Source: an uncultured Aquimarina sp. (GTDB lineage Bacteria > Bacteroidota > Bacteroidia > Flavobacteriales > Flavobacteriaceae). From it: a stretch of 46,690 nucleotides of DNA. Shown here one piece after another: positions 7,733 to 17,113 of the stretch (positions within the stretch are counted from its first letter, which is position 1; every line of letters starts with the position of its first letter). Below the pieces are notes generated by a model. It did not search any database, had not been told where the DNA came from, and worked only from the letters and a program-made list of their open reading frames with translations. The stretch lies in the NCBI GenBank assembly GCA_938011245.1, contig CALLUJ010000028.1, positions 1 through 46,690 of the forward strand, in the 5' to 3' direction. The position numbers and the translations under genes were made by a program.

Positions 7733-9052
7733 TTAATTTTCTAAAACAATAAGCTGTTTTTGATTTCCTTTTTTAGTAATTAATACCGCAACATACACAC
7801 CACTATTCATTTGATTTAAACCAAAGACTAGCTTATGATTTCCTGAATTCTGAACTCCTTTATCCAGTGATTTAACTAATTGTCCTTGTAAATTATATAC
7901 CTCTAGCTTTACAGTAGATCTTTCCTTTAAACGGTATTCAATTGTTGTAAGGTCTTTAAAAGGGTTGGGATAGTTCTGTTTTAACACTACGTTATTTTCA
8001 ATTTTATTATTTACAATAGATAAGTTTTCTTCTATTGCCGTTATAACAAAATTCAAAGTAGAAGTTGAATTCATTCCTGTTTGGTTTAACCATACTGTAT
8101 ATTGTTTAGCTTTTAAAGGAGGGGTAAAACCAAAACCTGTAATAAATAAAGCTGCTGGATTTGAAGCGTCCCCTAGTATAGGTAATATATCTGTTCCAAT
8201 ATTTGCAGCTCCGTAACTTAATCCACCTATAAATCTTGGAGGTGCTGTTGTTATGGATGAACCTTCATTAATCCCAATAAAACCAATATCGTCTGACCCT
8301 TTGTAGTCATCTACATTTAACTGAGACAATTCGTATCCTTCCGGAATTTGAAATGTGAAAAAGTTTGCTTGATCCTTTTCTTGAGTAGAAATTACATTAT
8401 TATTTCCTGGTACAAAATTTATAAGTGTTGGAGTATTATTGTCCAAAGACAACTCTCCATCAATACCTTCGTCATAAATAAAATTTGGCGTTTCTTTTAC
8501 GCAACTGGGAGCCGTATCTAGGTTACTAAAATAAATTGCAAAATCACCTGTTTTAGAAACCATCACAAAATCATAGAAATCAATTCCTAGTCCATTATCA
8601 ATCACATTAACAAAATAAGACCCATCAAAATTATCAATCCCTGTATTTAAAAGAGTAATCTCTGGATTAGATTGATTAAAATTTTGTACGGTATTGGGTA
8701 ACAAATCTATACTTGGAAAAGTATTCGTAGAAGAAGATTGATAGAAAAAAGTTACTAATTGATTATTCGTATAAGCAATGTCTAATTTTCTAAAAGAACT
8801 TAAATCTGGTCCATTTTTACCAATAACTGTTATACTACCCACAAAATTAGGATCCGTATTATAAGAACGATAATTCATAATAGGCATTGGACTATTTCTA
8901 GGAGTATTAAAAGAGCAATCTACATTTTCTCTTGTATCTTGTGCCATAATAGTTTGAGAAACAATTACCGTAAGTAGTACACTAACTGCATTTCTTAATA
9001 CAGTTAGTGTCTTTAGTTTTAGATTCTTTGCTTTTAAGTTATAATAATTCAT
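7733..9052 (-). CDS. Secreted protein with T9SS type A sorting domain, unknown function
   Basis: The 439-residue protein has a long N-terminal signal (hydrophobic 22-36, cleavage after MAQ38). A mature region of about 300 residues is not one I recognise. The C-terminal T9SS type A domain spans about 362-439: NYPNPF, TTIEYRL, VKLEVYNLQGQLVK, GVYVAVL. The middle contains Asp/Asn-rich beta-like segments (NFDGSYFVNVIDNG) but no catalytic motif I can name. It should be exported by Sec and processed by T9SS at the cell surface. It is monocistronic, with long non-coding flanks on both sides, and no exact TANNTTTG box was found upstream. Confidence 0.85.
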   Translation of the reverse strand: MNYYNLKAKNLKLKTLTVLRNAVSVLLTVIVSQTIMAQDTRENVDCSFNTPRNSPMPIMNYRSYNTDPNFVGSITVIGKNGPDLSSFRKLDIAYTNNQLVTFFYQSSSTNTFPSIDLLPNTVQNFNQSNPEITLLNTGIDNFDGSYFVNVIDNGLGIDFYDFVMVSKTGDFAIYFSNLDTAPSCVKETPNFIYDEGIDGELSLDNNTPTLINFVPGNNNVISTQEKDQANFFTFQIPEGYELSQLNVDDYKGSDDIGFIGINEGSSITTAPPRFIGGLSYGAANIGTDILPILGDASNPAALFITGFGFTPPLKAKQYTVWLNQTGMNSTSTLNFVITAIEENLSIVNNKIENNVVLKQNYPNPFKDLTTIEYRLKERSTVKLEVYNLQGQLVKSLDKGVQNSGNHKLVFGLNQMNSGVYVAVLITKKGNQKQLIVLEN

Positions 9053-9588
9053 AAGCTTTGCGTAATTTTTAAATTTATATTAAGTGGTTAATTAAACTGA
9101 TAACTGAGGTCTAAACGTCATATTGTTTTACACTACAATTATTTTTTTAAACTGTACGTATTAGACTACCTATTAAATTTCATATAAATTATTTGCTATT
9201 TTTTTACCATATTAATACTCTAATTACACACTTAAAAAGTAAAATAATATAGAAAACTTAACCCGAAAATGGACTAGAAAATCTATTCTCCTGAATTCTA
9301 TTCTAAACACTATCTTAAATTGTATTTATAGTATATTATATCACCTCTCTTTTCGAAGCTTTAAAAGATAATTAGTCGCTCCTTAACAAAACCATTTTAG
9401 GGAGTAAAGTAAAAAACCTCCGTTTCTAACGGAGGTTTTGATTTTCAAGTTAGCTCCATAGGGGCATAATACTAAAGGTAATCAAACTATTACCTCTAGG
9501 TATTCATAAAACTTTATACAAATTTCAATACTTTAGATTTGGAAAAAGAAACTAAATAATGGCAAAGCTTTAAAAAAAGGAAATATGC
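9053..9588. other. Non-coding gap holding two terminators
   Basis: About 535 bp with no credible open frame on either strand. It contains a strong bidirectional hairpin terminator (9413-9439) and the terminator of the upstream glycosylase gene (9572-9606). Between them, 9470-9510 can fold into an imperfect stem (CTAAAGGTAA with TTACCTCTAG). A small untranslated transcript ending at 9413 is possible but no clear promoter supports it. Confidence 0.5.
9413..9439. terminator. Bidirectional intrinsic terminator
   Basis: AAAACCTCCGTT (9413-9424) pairs perfectly with AACGGAGGTTTT (9428-9439) around a TCT loop. The minus-strand side ends in a six-T run, the plus side in TTTTGATTTT. It is GC-rich compared with its surroundings. 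Confidence 0.88.
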
Positions 9589-9606
9589 TTATTCTAATAT
9601 TTCCTT
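9572..9606 (-). terminator. Intrinsic terminator of the glycosylase gene, overlapping its stop codon
   Basis: On the minus strand AAGGAAATAT pairs with ATATTTCCTT across a 10-nt loop, followed by seven Ts. The upstream arm lies in the last codons of the gene at 9589. Confidence 0.7.
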
Positions 9607-10161
9607 AATTGTTAATTTTAATTCTGGAATTACATCCATTTTAAACCAAGCATTTTTTGCTTGCCAAATGTTATTTCTAGGGGAAGGATGGGGTAGAACA
9701 AAATAATTAGGCAAATACTCTCTAAAATTTCTAACTGTTTCGGTTAGGTTTTTTTTTGTTTGTTTTTTAAGATAATAGTCTTGAGCATATTTCCCAATTA
9801 ACAAAATAAGTTTCACATTCTTCATTTCTGACAAAAGGGAATCGTGCCATAGCGGTGCACATTCTTTCCTTGGGGGTAAATCCCCTGTTTTCCCTTTTCC
9901 TGGGTAACAAAATCCCATAGGAATAATAGCTATTTTTTTAGTATTATAGAACGTATTTTTATCCACATCTAGCCATTGCCTCAGGTTCTCCCCACTTTTA
10001 TCGTCCCAAGGAATACCACTTTTATGGACTGCTGTACCTGGTGCTTGCCCTATAATAACAATTTCACTTTTTGTATCTGCTGTAAATACGGGTCTTGGCC
10101 CTAATGCTAAATGAGGAGCGCAGTGTGTACATGTAGATATTTTTTGAATTAGTTTTTCCAT
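9589..10161 (-). CDS. Uracil-DNA glycosylase family protein (family 4-like, probable Fe-S)
   Basis: The 190-residue protein is from the UDG superfamily, which removes uracil or related lesions from DNA. Motif 1 appears as IIGQAPGTAVHKSGIPWDD (GQAPG where family 4 usually has GEAPG) and the late motif as LPHPSPRN. Four Cys (C11, C14, C85, C101) are spaced C-x2-C-x70-C-x15-C, close to the iron-sulfur pattern of family 4 enzymes, so a 4Fe-4S cluster is inferred. The substitution in motif 1 means the exact substrate is open. The ATG start at 10161 lies just before the first CxxC. It is transcribed alone with its own terminator. Confidence 0.8.
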   Translation of the reverse strand: MEKLIQKISTCTHCAPHLALGPRPVFTADTKSEIVIIGQAPGTAVHKSGIPWDDKSGENLRQWLDVDKNTFYNTKKIAIIPMGFCYPGKGKTGDLPPRKECAPLWHDSLLSEMKNVKLILLIGKYAQDYYLKKQTKKNLTETVRNFREYLPNYFVLPHPSPRNNIWQAKNAWFKMDVIPELKLTIKEILE

Positions 10162-10341
10162 AAAATATATTTAAACTTATAGGCTTAAAGGGATATTATT
10201 AAATTATTTTTTATTTACAAAATACTATATCAAAGTGTATGTTTATTTATAACATAAGATTACATTCTGTATTTACGTTTTTTTAAAGCTCTACATCAAA
10301 TTTTTATAATTATTTTGATATTTACAGTCCTATTATTTCAA

Positions 10342-11529
10342 TTATTGTAACAATTCAAACGACTGCTTTGCTATTTCTACTTCTTCATTGGTAGGAATTA
10401 CTAATATTTTTATTTTAGAATTAACAGATTGTATTTCTCTAATTTCATCAGATCGTATTTCGTTCTTTAGAGAATCTATTTCTATCCCTAAAAAAGTTAA
10501 GTCTTCGCATATTTCTTCACGAAGATCTACGGCGTTTTCACCAATTCCTGCTGTAAAAATTAAGGCATCTAATCCATTTAAGATAGCTACGTAAGCTCCT
10601 ATAATTTTTTTAATTCGATACACATTCATTAATAAGGCTTCTTTACAACGCTGATCTCCTTTATTTGCTGCACTTCGAATATCACGATTATCGCTAAAGC
10701 CTGTAAGGCCTAGCATTCCACTTTTTTTATTTAATAGGTTATTAACTGCTTCTGGACTGTAACCTAATTTTTTAATTATATAAAAAATTACCGAAGGGTC
10801 GATATCTCCAGAACGTGTTCCCATAATTAATCCATTCATAGGTGCAAAGCCTAAAGAATGATCGATACTTCTTCCATCTTTAATAGCTGTAGCACTACAA
10901 CCGTTTCCTAAATGAAGGCTAATTATTTTTTGAGATTTTTCTTCTCCTAAATAATTCCTTGCTTGTTCTGAAACATATTTATGGCTAGTTCCATGAAAAC
11001 CATATAAACGGATATTATAATTTTCTAAAAATTCGTTAGGAATAGCGTACTTGTAGGCTTCAACAGGAATAGTTTGATGGAAAGCTGTATCGAATATAGC
11101 TACTTGTTTTGCTTCTGTAAAAATTTCTTCTGCTACTAAAATTCCTTCCAAATTGGCAGGGTTATGTAAAGGAGCTAAGTCATATAATTCTTTAATACTC
11201 TCTTTTACTTCTTTAGTTATTAGTACTGTTTCGGCAAATTTATTACCTCCATGTACTACACGGTGCCCTACTGCATCTATATCATTAGCACTTTCAATTA
11301 CTCCTATTTTGGAATCCATTAAATACGAAGCAACTAATTTTAAACCTGTTTTATGATCTGGAATGTCTGTTATTTTTTCATGCTTACTGTCTTTTACTTC
11401 GTATTTTAATTTTGCATTTTCCAAACCAATACGTTCTACCAAACCAGAACAAACGGCTTGGCAACTTGGCATTTCTATTAATTGAAATTTTATAGAGGAA
11501 CTTCCTGAATTTATTACTAAAATTTGCAT
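10342..11529 (-). CDS. ackA: Acetate kinase
   Basis: Acetate kinase interconverts acetyl phosphate + ADP and acetate + ATP in the cytoplasm. The 395 residues begin with MQILVINSGSSSIKFQLIEM and contain VGHRVVHGGNKF, FDTAFHQTIP, YGFHGTSHKYV, HLGNGCSATAIKDGRSIDHS, GLIMGTRSGDIDPSV and FTAGIGENA, all diagnostic of the family. Length is typical. The start codon overlaps the pta stop by one base (TAATG on the minus strand), so the two are translationally coupled. It is the downstream member of a pta-ackA operon. Confidence 0.97.
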   Translation of the reverse strand: MQILVINSGSSSIKFQLIEMPSCQAVCSGLVERIGLENAKLKYEVKDSKHEKITDIPDHKTGLKLVASYLMDSKIGVIESANDIDAVGHRVVHGGNKFAETVLITKEVKESIKELYDLAPLHNPANLEGILVAEEIFTEAKQVAIFDTAFHQTIPVEAYKYAIPNEFLENYNIRLYGFHGTSHKYVSEQARNYLGEEKSQKIISLHLGNGCSATAIKDGRSIDHSLGFAPMNGLIMGTRSGDIDPSVIFYIIKKLGYSPEAVNNLLNKKSGMLGLTGFSDNRDIRSAANKGDQRCKEALLMNVYRIKKIIGAYVAILNGLDALIFTAGIGENAVDLREEICEDLTFLGIEIDSLKNEIRSDEIREIQSVNSKIKILVIPTNEEVEIAKQSFELLQ

Positions 11530-13625
11530 TATTCTATTTCTTGTGCTTGTATTGCGGTTATAATTACGGTGTTATATATATCGTCTACTGTACATCCTCT
11601 ACTTAAATCGTTTACGGGCTTATTCAATCCTTGTAACATTGGACCAATAGCTAGAGCTCCTGTTTCTCTTTGTACGGCTTTATAAGTATTATTACCTGTA
11701 TTAAGATCTGGGAAAATTAACACACTAGCTTGACCTGCTACTTCCGAATCTGGCAATTTACTTCTTCCTACATTTACATCTACAGCAGCATCATATTGTA
11801 TAGGGCCTTCTATTTTTAAATCGGGACGTTTTTCTTTTACAATATGTGTTGCTTCTCTTACTTTGTCTACATCTGCTCCTTTGCCTGAACTACCAGATGA
11901 ATACGAAAGCATGGCTATTTTAGGTACTATTCCAAAACTATTTGCTGTATCTGCCGATGCTATGGCAATCTCTGCTAGTTGTTCTGCATTAGGATTAGGG
12001 TTAATTGCACAGTCTCCAAATACAGAAACACGATCTTCTAAACACATAAAGAATACAGAAGATACTACAGATGCTGTGGGTTTCGTTTTTATAAATTGAA
12101 GTGCTGGACGTATTGTATGCTGTGTGGTGTTTACTGCTCCAGATACCATTCCATGGGCATGACCTTTATAAATCATCATAGTTCCAAAATAAGAAACATC
12201 GGCCATTACATCTTTTGCCATATCCATGTTTACACCTTTATGTTTTCGTAATTCATAAAAAGTTATTGCGTATTCTTTTGCTAATTCCGATGTTAAAGGG
12301 TCTATTATTTGAATACGATCTAAATCTAATGGAATACTTAGTTTATTGGTTTTAGACTTTATTTTTATAGGGTCGCCCAATAAAACTACTTCTACTACTC
12401 CTGAAGCCAATAATCTAGACGCTGCTCTCAAAACACGTTCGTCGTATCCTTCTGGTAACACAATACGCTTTTTTTGTTGTTGAGCTCGCTTCAATAAATT
12501 ATATTGAAACATTCGTGGGGTTACCACCTTGCTTTCAAATTCAATTAACTTCTCTGCTAATCTATCGGTATTTACGTATTTTTCGAATATAGCTATTGAA
12601 GTTGTTATTTTTTGGGTATTTTCTGCATATATAGCCGATTGTATATTACCTACACTGTTCGTTACATCAAAAGTACCTTTATTCACAGAAATTATGGGTA
12701 CTGTTAGTTTTACTCCTTCAATTAATTTAAGTATTGAGTCTTCTGGTATAATCCCTCCAGTTAGGATAATTCCTGATATTTTTGGGTAGTTAACTGATTT
12801 ACTGGCTTGAAGTGCTCCTAAAATAATATCTGATCTATCTCCTGGTGTAATAACTAAGCTATTATTTTTTAAGTGTGTTAAATAGTTATGAAGTTGCATC
12901 GCTCCTACTCCATAATTATCTGCTTGATTGTTTAAGAATTGTTCTCCAAATAAAACTTCACCTTCCAAGTAAGCTGTAATTTCTTTTAATGTAGGGCTTC
13001 GAAGAGATTTAATAGACGGTATAACTATTTTTTCTGTGGTATTAGGCATAATACCGTCTAACTTATCGGTAATCGCTTTCTTATTCTTTTTAGCCACCTT
13101 ATTGGCCACTACAGCAATTACTTCAACTTCTTTAGATTTAAATGTATCGTAGGCTAATTTTAGTTTCCCTACTGTATCTGAAATGTTTTTCTTTTTGCTG
13201 TTGGCTACAATAATAGCAGGGATACCTAAATTTTTTGCCATTAATACATTAACATCAAACTCCATTATACTACCGTCTTCAGAAAAATCGGTACCCTCCA
13301 CAACTACTATATCAAAACGTTCTGTTACTTTTTTATATTTTTCAATAATTGTATCAAATACTTCTCCTTTTTTTCCAATATTAAATTTTTCAACGACTTG
13401 CGAGCGTGTAAATCCATAACAATCTTCAAAAGAAATATTTAAATCGAAATGAGAAATTACTGTACTAATATGGTTATCTATATCCCCTTCTTCAAAGTTA
13501 TCTATAATAGGCCTAAAATATCCAACCGTTGCTGTTTTTCCAAGAAGGGTTCTTACCAATCCTAAAACTATAATAGACTTCCCACTATTGGGCTCGCTGG
13601 TGGCTATGTAAATTCCTGTATTCAT
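11529..13625 (-). CDS. pta: Phosphate acetyltransferase
   Basis: Phosphotransacetylase converts acetyl-CoA + phosphate to acetyl phosphate + CoA. This is the long form (698 residues): an N-terminal P-loop-like domain (IATSEPNSGKSIIVLGL, residues 6-22), a DRTGG-type domain (about 220-330) and the catalytic PTA_PTB domain from about residue 375 (RAQQQKKRIVLPEGYDERVL, SYSSGSSGKGADV, QYDAAVDV, GPMLQGLNKPVNDLSRGC). The long form is often allosterically regulated through the N-terminal domains. It leads the pta-ackA operon. A TATCTTTA element at 13643-13650 (minus strand) may be its -7 box. Confidence 0.96.
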   Translation of the reverse strand: MNTGIYIATSEPNSGKSIIVLGLVRTLLGKTATVGYFRPIIDNFEEGDIDNHISTVISHFDLNISFEDCYGFTRSQVVEKFNIGKKGEVFDTIIEKYKKVTERFDIVVVEGTDFSEDGSIMEFDVNVLMAKNLGIPAIIVANSKKKNISDTVGKLKLAYDTFKSKEVEVIAVVANKVAKKNKKAITDKLDGIMPNTTEKIVIPSIKSLRSPTLKEITAYLEGEVLFGEQFLNNQADNYGVGAMQLHNYLTHLKNNSLVITPGDRSDIILGALQASKSVNYPKISGIILTGGIIPEDSILKLIEGVKLTVPIISVNKGTFDVTNSVGNIQSAIYAENTQKITTSIAIFEKYVNTDRLAEKLIEFESKVVTPRMFQYNLLKRAQQQKKRIVLPEGYDERVLRAASRLLASGVVEVVLLGDPIKIKSKTNKLSIPLDLDRIQIIDPLTSELAKEYAITFYELRKHKGVNMDMAKDVMADVSYFGTMMIYKGHAHGMVSGAVNTTQHTIRPALQFIKTKPTASVVSSVFFMCLEDRVSVFGDCAINPNPNAEQLAEIAIASADTANSFGIVPKIAMLSYSSGSSGKGADVDKVREATHIVKEKRPDLKIEGPIQYDAAVDVNVGRSKLPDSEVAGQASVLIFPDLNTGNNTYKAVQRETGALAIGPMLQGLNKPVNDLSRGCTVDDIYNTVIITAIQAQEIE

Positions 13626-14016
13626 CTCTTTTTATTTGAATTTAAAGATACGTATTATGCTTATTTGATATAGAAAATACTTTTATAAATATTAGCAGTT
13701 AGCCAATCGTTTTATTAAAAAACAACTAACGATATGCTCAAAAAATTAGCATTTTGTATAACGAATTAAAACTTTTTAAAGTTAATTTGAATTATTTAAT
13801 TTAAAATTTACTCTTTTACAATTTACTCTAAAATATTGTCTTAGGCTATATTTATTGTATATCGCGGCTTCATAATAAAATACGAATACATAATTTGGGC
13901 TTAAGCATTATATCTTAGTTTATATATAATATACTTTTCTCTATTAAAAAGTAAGAGGGTTAGTATCTCAATACATCGGGTGTTTGTTATATTTGCGGTT
14001 CTTAAATTTATTGAAA
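13626..14016. other. Divergent intergenic region between pta and pheT
   Basis: About 390 bp, strongly AT-rich, no open frame of note. It holds the outward promoters of pta and pheT. A degenerate pair of words (GTTAGCCAATCG near 13697, CAACTAACGAT near 13722) forms a weak inverted repeat. No riboswitch or T-box-like structure was recognised upstream of pheT. Confidence 0.5.
13988..13995 (+). promoter_or_regulatory. Promoter -7 box for pheT
   Basis: TATATTTG matches the TANNTTTG consensus exactly. It predicts transcription from about 14000, so the upstream in-frame TTG at 13984 cannot be the start codon and the ATG at 14017 is preferred. Confidence 0.65.
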
Positions 14017-16443
14017 ATGAAAATTTCTTACAACTGGTTAAAGCAGTTTTTACATATCGATTGGGATTCCGAAAAAACAGGAGAGTTATTAACTAATTTA
14101 GGGTTAGAAGTTGAAGGAATTAAACCTTTTGAAAGTATAAAAGGTAGTCTAAAAGGTGTTGTTGTAGGTTATGTGGTAGATTGTAATCCGCATCCTAACG
14201 CCGATAAATTACGGATTACAAAAGTTGATTTAGGAGAGGATAATCCTGTACAAATTGTATGTGGTGCTCCTAATGTTGCTAAGGGCCAAAAAGTAGCTGT
14301 AGCCACCATAGGCACTGAATTATTTACTAAAGATGGCAATTCTTTCAAAATAAAGAAAGGAAAAATTAGAGGTGAAGAAAGCTTTGGAATGCTTTGCGCA
14401 GAAGACGAATTAGGTATTGGAAAGGGACACGATGGTATTCTTGTTTTAGATGAAAACTTAAAAATAGGTACTCCATTAGCAGAGGTTTTTGAAATTGAAA
14501 CCGACGAAATTTTTGAGATTGGGCTTACACCTAATCGTGCCGACGCTATGAGCCATTTTGGTACTGCTCGCGATTTAAAAGCCGGATTACAGCAACAAGG
14601 CATTACAAAGGAATTAATTAGTCCTTCTGTTATGAGTTTTCATGTAGAAAACAGGTTACATAAATTTGATATTCATGTGTCGGATATTGAATTGACTCCT
14701 CGTTATTGTGGTGTAACCATTACTGGTATAAAAATAGAAGAATCCCCTAAATGGATTCAAAACAGATTAAATGCTATAGGTATTGTTCCTAAAAATAATG
14801 TAGTAGACATTACTAATTACGTAATGCATGAACTAGGACAGCCACTTCATGCTTTTGACACCAATAGCATTACAACAGGAAAAGTGCATGTTAAAACACT
14901 AAAAGCTGGCACTAAATTTACAACTTTAGATGGAGTAGAACGTACATTACACGAAGAGGACTTAATGATTTGCGATGGTGATACTCCTATGTGTATTGCA
15001 GGAATTTTGGGTGGTATAGACTCTGGAGTAAATGATGGAACCTCTCAAATTTTCTTAGAAAGCGCTTATTTTAACCCTGTAAGTGTTCGTAAAACTGCAA
15101 AGCGCCATGCATTAAATACCGATGCTTCTTTCCGCTTTGAAAGAGGAATAGATCCTAACTTTACGGAATATGCTTTAAAACGTGCAGCTTTACTTATACA
15201 AGAGTATGCTGGTGGAATTGTTACTAGCGATATTACGGATTTGTACCCCAAAAAATTTGAAGATTACCAAGTAGTGCTTTCTTTTGAAAATACTAATAAG
15301 TTAATTGGCGAAGTAATTCCTAGAGAAACTATTAAAAGTATTTTATCATCATTGGAAATCAAAATTAATAACGTTACAGAAAGTGGACTAGGATTAACCA
15401 TTCCTTTTTACAGAAATGATGTACAAAGAGAAGCCGATGTAATTGAAGAAATTTTACGTGTGTATGGGTATAATAATATCGGTTTTACTAATAAACTAAA
15501 TGCGTCTATAGCTAGTGTACCTAAGGTAGAAGACTATAAGATTCAGAATAAAATTGCAGATCAATTAGTAGGTCAAGGCTTTGCCGAAATCATGTCCAAC
15601 TCTTTAACTACTCCTAAATATATTAACTATATTACAGAGTTGAAGGAACAGGAAAATATAACGATTCTTAACCCCTTAAGTTCCGATTTATCTGTAATGC
15701 GACAGTCCATGTTATTTTCGGGATTAGAAGCCGTTTCATATAATATTAATAGGAAAAGTACTAATTTAAAGTTTTTTGAATTTGGCAAAACTTACCATAG
15801 TATAGAAGGTAAAAATACAGAAAACAAGCATTTAAGTTTATTTGTAACAGGTAATCAAACTTCTGAAAGTTGGAATCAGCCTTCCCAACCAAGTAATTTC
15901 TTTTTCTTAAAAGCTATTATAGAACGAACGCTACAACGTTTAGGAATAACAAAAACACAAACTAGCCCCGTTAATTCTTCTGTTTTTTCTGAAGGAATCC
16001 AATTATCGCAAGGGAAAAATATTTTAGTACAATTAGGAGTAGTTTCTCACAAAATAACTAAACAATTTAATATTAGTCAAACCGTACTCTTTGCCAATTT
16101 TAACTGGTCTGCTATTATTGAAAATTTAAAGTTTAAAAACATAAAACTTGTCGATTTACCTAAATTTCAACCTGTACGACGTGATTTTGCCTTATTATTG
16201 GACAAAAATATCACATATCAACAACTGTTTGAAACTGCTTTTAAGCAAGAGCGTAAATTACTTAAAGAGGTAAATTTGTTTGATGTGTATGAAGGCAAAA
16301 ATCTTCCAGAAAATAAAAAATCTTATGCTTTAAGTTTTACTTTATTGGACAATAAAAAAACTTTAAATGATAAGCAAATTGATAAAATTATGAATCAATT
16401 GCAACAAACCTTTGAAAAAGAATTTGGTGCTGAATTAAGATAA
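14017..16443 (+). CDS. pheT: Phenylalanyl-tRNA synthetase beta subunit
   Basis: This is the large subunit of PheRS (alpha2-beta2), which charges tRNA-Phe and edits Tyr-tRNA-Phe. The frame from ATG 14017 gives 808 residues, typical of bacterial PheT: an N-terminal MKISYNWLKQFL, an EMAP/tRNA-binding domain (VVGYVVDCNPHPNADKLRI), the B3/B4 editing domain (ITNYVMHELGQPLHAFD, GILGGIDSGV), B5 (YRNDVQREADVIEEILRVYG), the catalytic-like core and a C-terminal ferredoxin-like anticodon-binding domain (PKFQPVRRDFALLLD). An upstream TTG at 13984 is open in frame but overlaps the promoter. pheS is not in the window. A strong terminator follows at once. Confidence 0.96.
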   Translation: MKISYNWLKQFLHIDWDSEKTGELLTNLGLEVEGIKPFESIKGSLKGVVVGYVVDCNPHPNADKLRITKVDLGEDNPVQIVCGAPNVAKGQKVAVATIGTELFTKDGNSFKIKKGKIRGEESFGMLCAEDELGIGKGHDGILVLDENLKIGTPLAEVFEIETDEIFEIGLTPNRADAMSHFGTARDLKAGLQQQGITKELISPSVMSFHVENRLHKFDIHVSDIELTPRYCGVTITGIKIEESPKWIQNRLNAIGIVPKNNVVDITNYVMHELGQPLHAFDTNSITTGKVHVKTLKAGTKFTTLDGVERTLHEEDLMICDGDTPMCIAGILGGIDSGVNDGTSQIFLESAYFNPVSVRKTAKRHALNTDASFRFERGIDPNFTEYALKRAALLIQEYAGGIVTSDITDLYPKKFEDYQVVLSFENTNKLIGEVIPRETIKSILSSLEIKINNVTESGLGLTIPFYRNDVQREADVIEEILRVYGYNNIGFTNKLNASIASVPKVEDYKIQNKIADQLVGQGFAEIMSNSLTTPKYINYITELKEQENITILNPLSSDLSVMRQSMLFSGLEAVSYNINRKSTNLKFFEFGKTYHSIEGKNTENKHLSLFVTGNQTSESWNQPSQPSNFFFLKAIIERTLQRLGITKTQTSPVNSSVFSEGIQLSQGKNILVQLGVVSHKITKQFNISQTVLFANFNWSAIIENLKFKNIKLVDLPKFQPVRRDFALLLDKNITYQQLFETAFKQERKLLKEVNLFDVYEGKNLPENKKSYALSFTLLDNKKTLNDKQIDKIMNQLQQTFEKEFGAELR

Positions 16444-16468
16444 GTCTATAATTCTTCACTCCCTAAGG

Positions 16469-16497
16469 AAGACCGTTTGAATGTTTCAAACGGTCTT
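16469..16497 (+). terminator. Intrinsic terminator after pheT
   Basis: AAGACCGTTTGAA and TTCAAACGGTCTT form a perfect 13-bp stem with a 3-nt loop, followed by TTGTATT. It lies 25 nt past the pheT stop. Confidence 0.88.
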
Positions 16498-16518
16498 TTG
16501 TATTAAAACAGTTTTTTA

Positions 16519-16548
16519 ATTAAACCTTTTAAAATAACTTTAGTCTAA
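16519..16548 (+). promoter_or_regulatory. Probable ECF-type promoter of the sigma gene
   Basis: ATTAAACCTTTT (16519-16530) and GTCTAA (16543-16548) are separated by 12 nt. The AAC and GTC cores at 17-nt spacing are typical of ECF sigma promoters, and no TANNTTTG box is present. The same two blocks with the same spacing occur at 17792-17821. Transcription would start about 10 nt before the TTG start codon. Confidence 0.6.
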
Positions 16549-16567
16549 GTATATAAAACTATATAAT

Positions 16568-17107
16568 TTGACAGAAGAAGCTGTTTTAATACAAAATTTA
16601 AAATCTCCAAGCACAAGAGAAAAGGCTTTTACCTTGTTACTGGATCAATATCAGCAACGTTTGTATTGGCATATCCGTAAAATTGTGTTATTACATGAAG
16701 ATGCAGACGATGTACTTCAAAACACCTTTATTAAAATATATAAAGGGCTTCCCAAATTTAAAGGAAATAGCACTTTGCATACATGGATGTATCGAATTGC
16801 TTATAATGAAGCAATTTCCTTTATCACTAAAAAACAAAAAAGACTAAGAATATCTTCTGAAGAATTGACTTTAAAAATTTTAAGTGAATTAAAAGAAGAT
16901 GTATATTTCGAAGGAGATGAAATTCAATTCCAATTACAAAAAGCAATTAATACACTTCCTGAAAAACAAAAACGAGTATTTCAAATGAGGTATTTTGATG
17001 ATTTAAAATTTAGTGAAATTTCCGAAATTTTAGGAACTTCGTTGGGTGCCTTAAAAGCGTCTTACCATTTAGCCCATAAAAAAGTAGAACAATTTTTAAA
17101 AAAGTAA
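16568..17107 (+). CDS. ECF-family RNA polymerase sigma factor
   Basis: The 179-residue sigma-70 ECF protein has only regions 2 and 4. Region 2 shows EDADDVLQNTFIKIYKGLPKFKGNSTLHTWMYRIAYNEAISF (positions about 45-90, core recognition and -10 melting). Region 4 shows LPEKQKRVFQMRYFDDLKFSEISEILGTSLGALKASYHLAHKKV (about 133-175, -35 binding). The start codon is TTG at 16568; no in-frame ATG fits region 2. A one-TM gene follows 6 nt later, the classic sigma/anti-sigma arrangement. Its own upstream promoter element recurs before the gene at 17868, suggesting autoregulation plus control of that gene (inference). Confidence 0.93.
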   Translation: MTEEAVLIQNLKSPSTREKAFTLLLDQYQQRLYWHIRKIVLLHEDADDVLQNTFIKIYKGLPKFKGNSTLHTWMYRIAYNEAISFITKKQKRLRISSEELTLKILSELKEDVYFEGDEIQFQLQKAINTLPEKQKRVFQMRYFDDLKFSEISEILGTSLGALKASYHLAHKKVEQFLKK

Positions 17108-17113
17108 GCTCCT

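Noticed and set aside
13984..14016. Upstream TTG start for pheT
   Set aside because: It lies before and within the TATATTTG promoter box and adds residues not typical of PheT; ATG 14017 gives the standard N-terminus.
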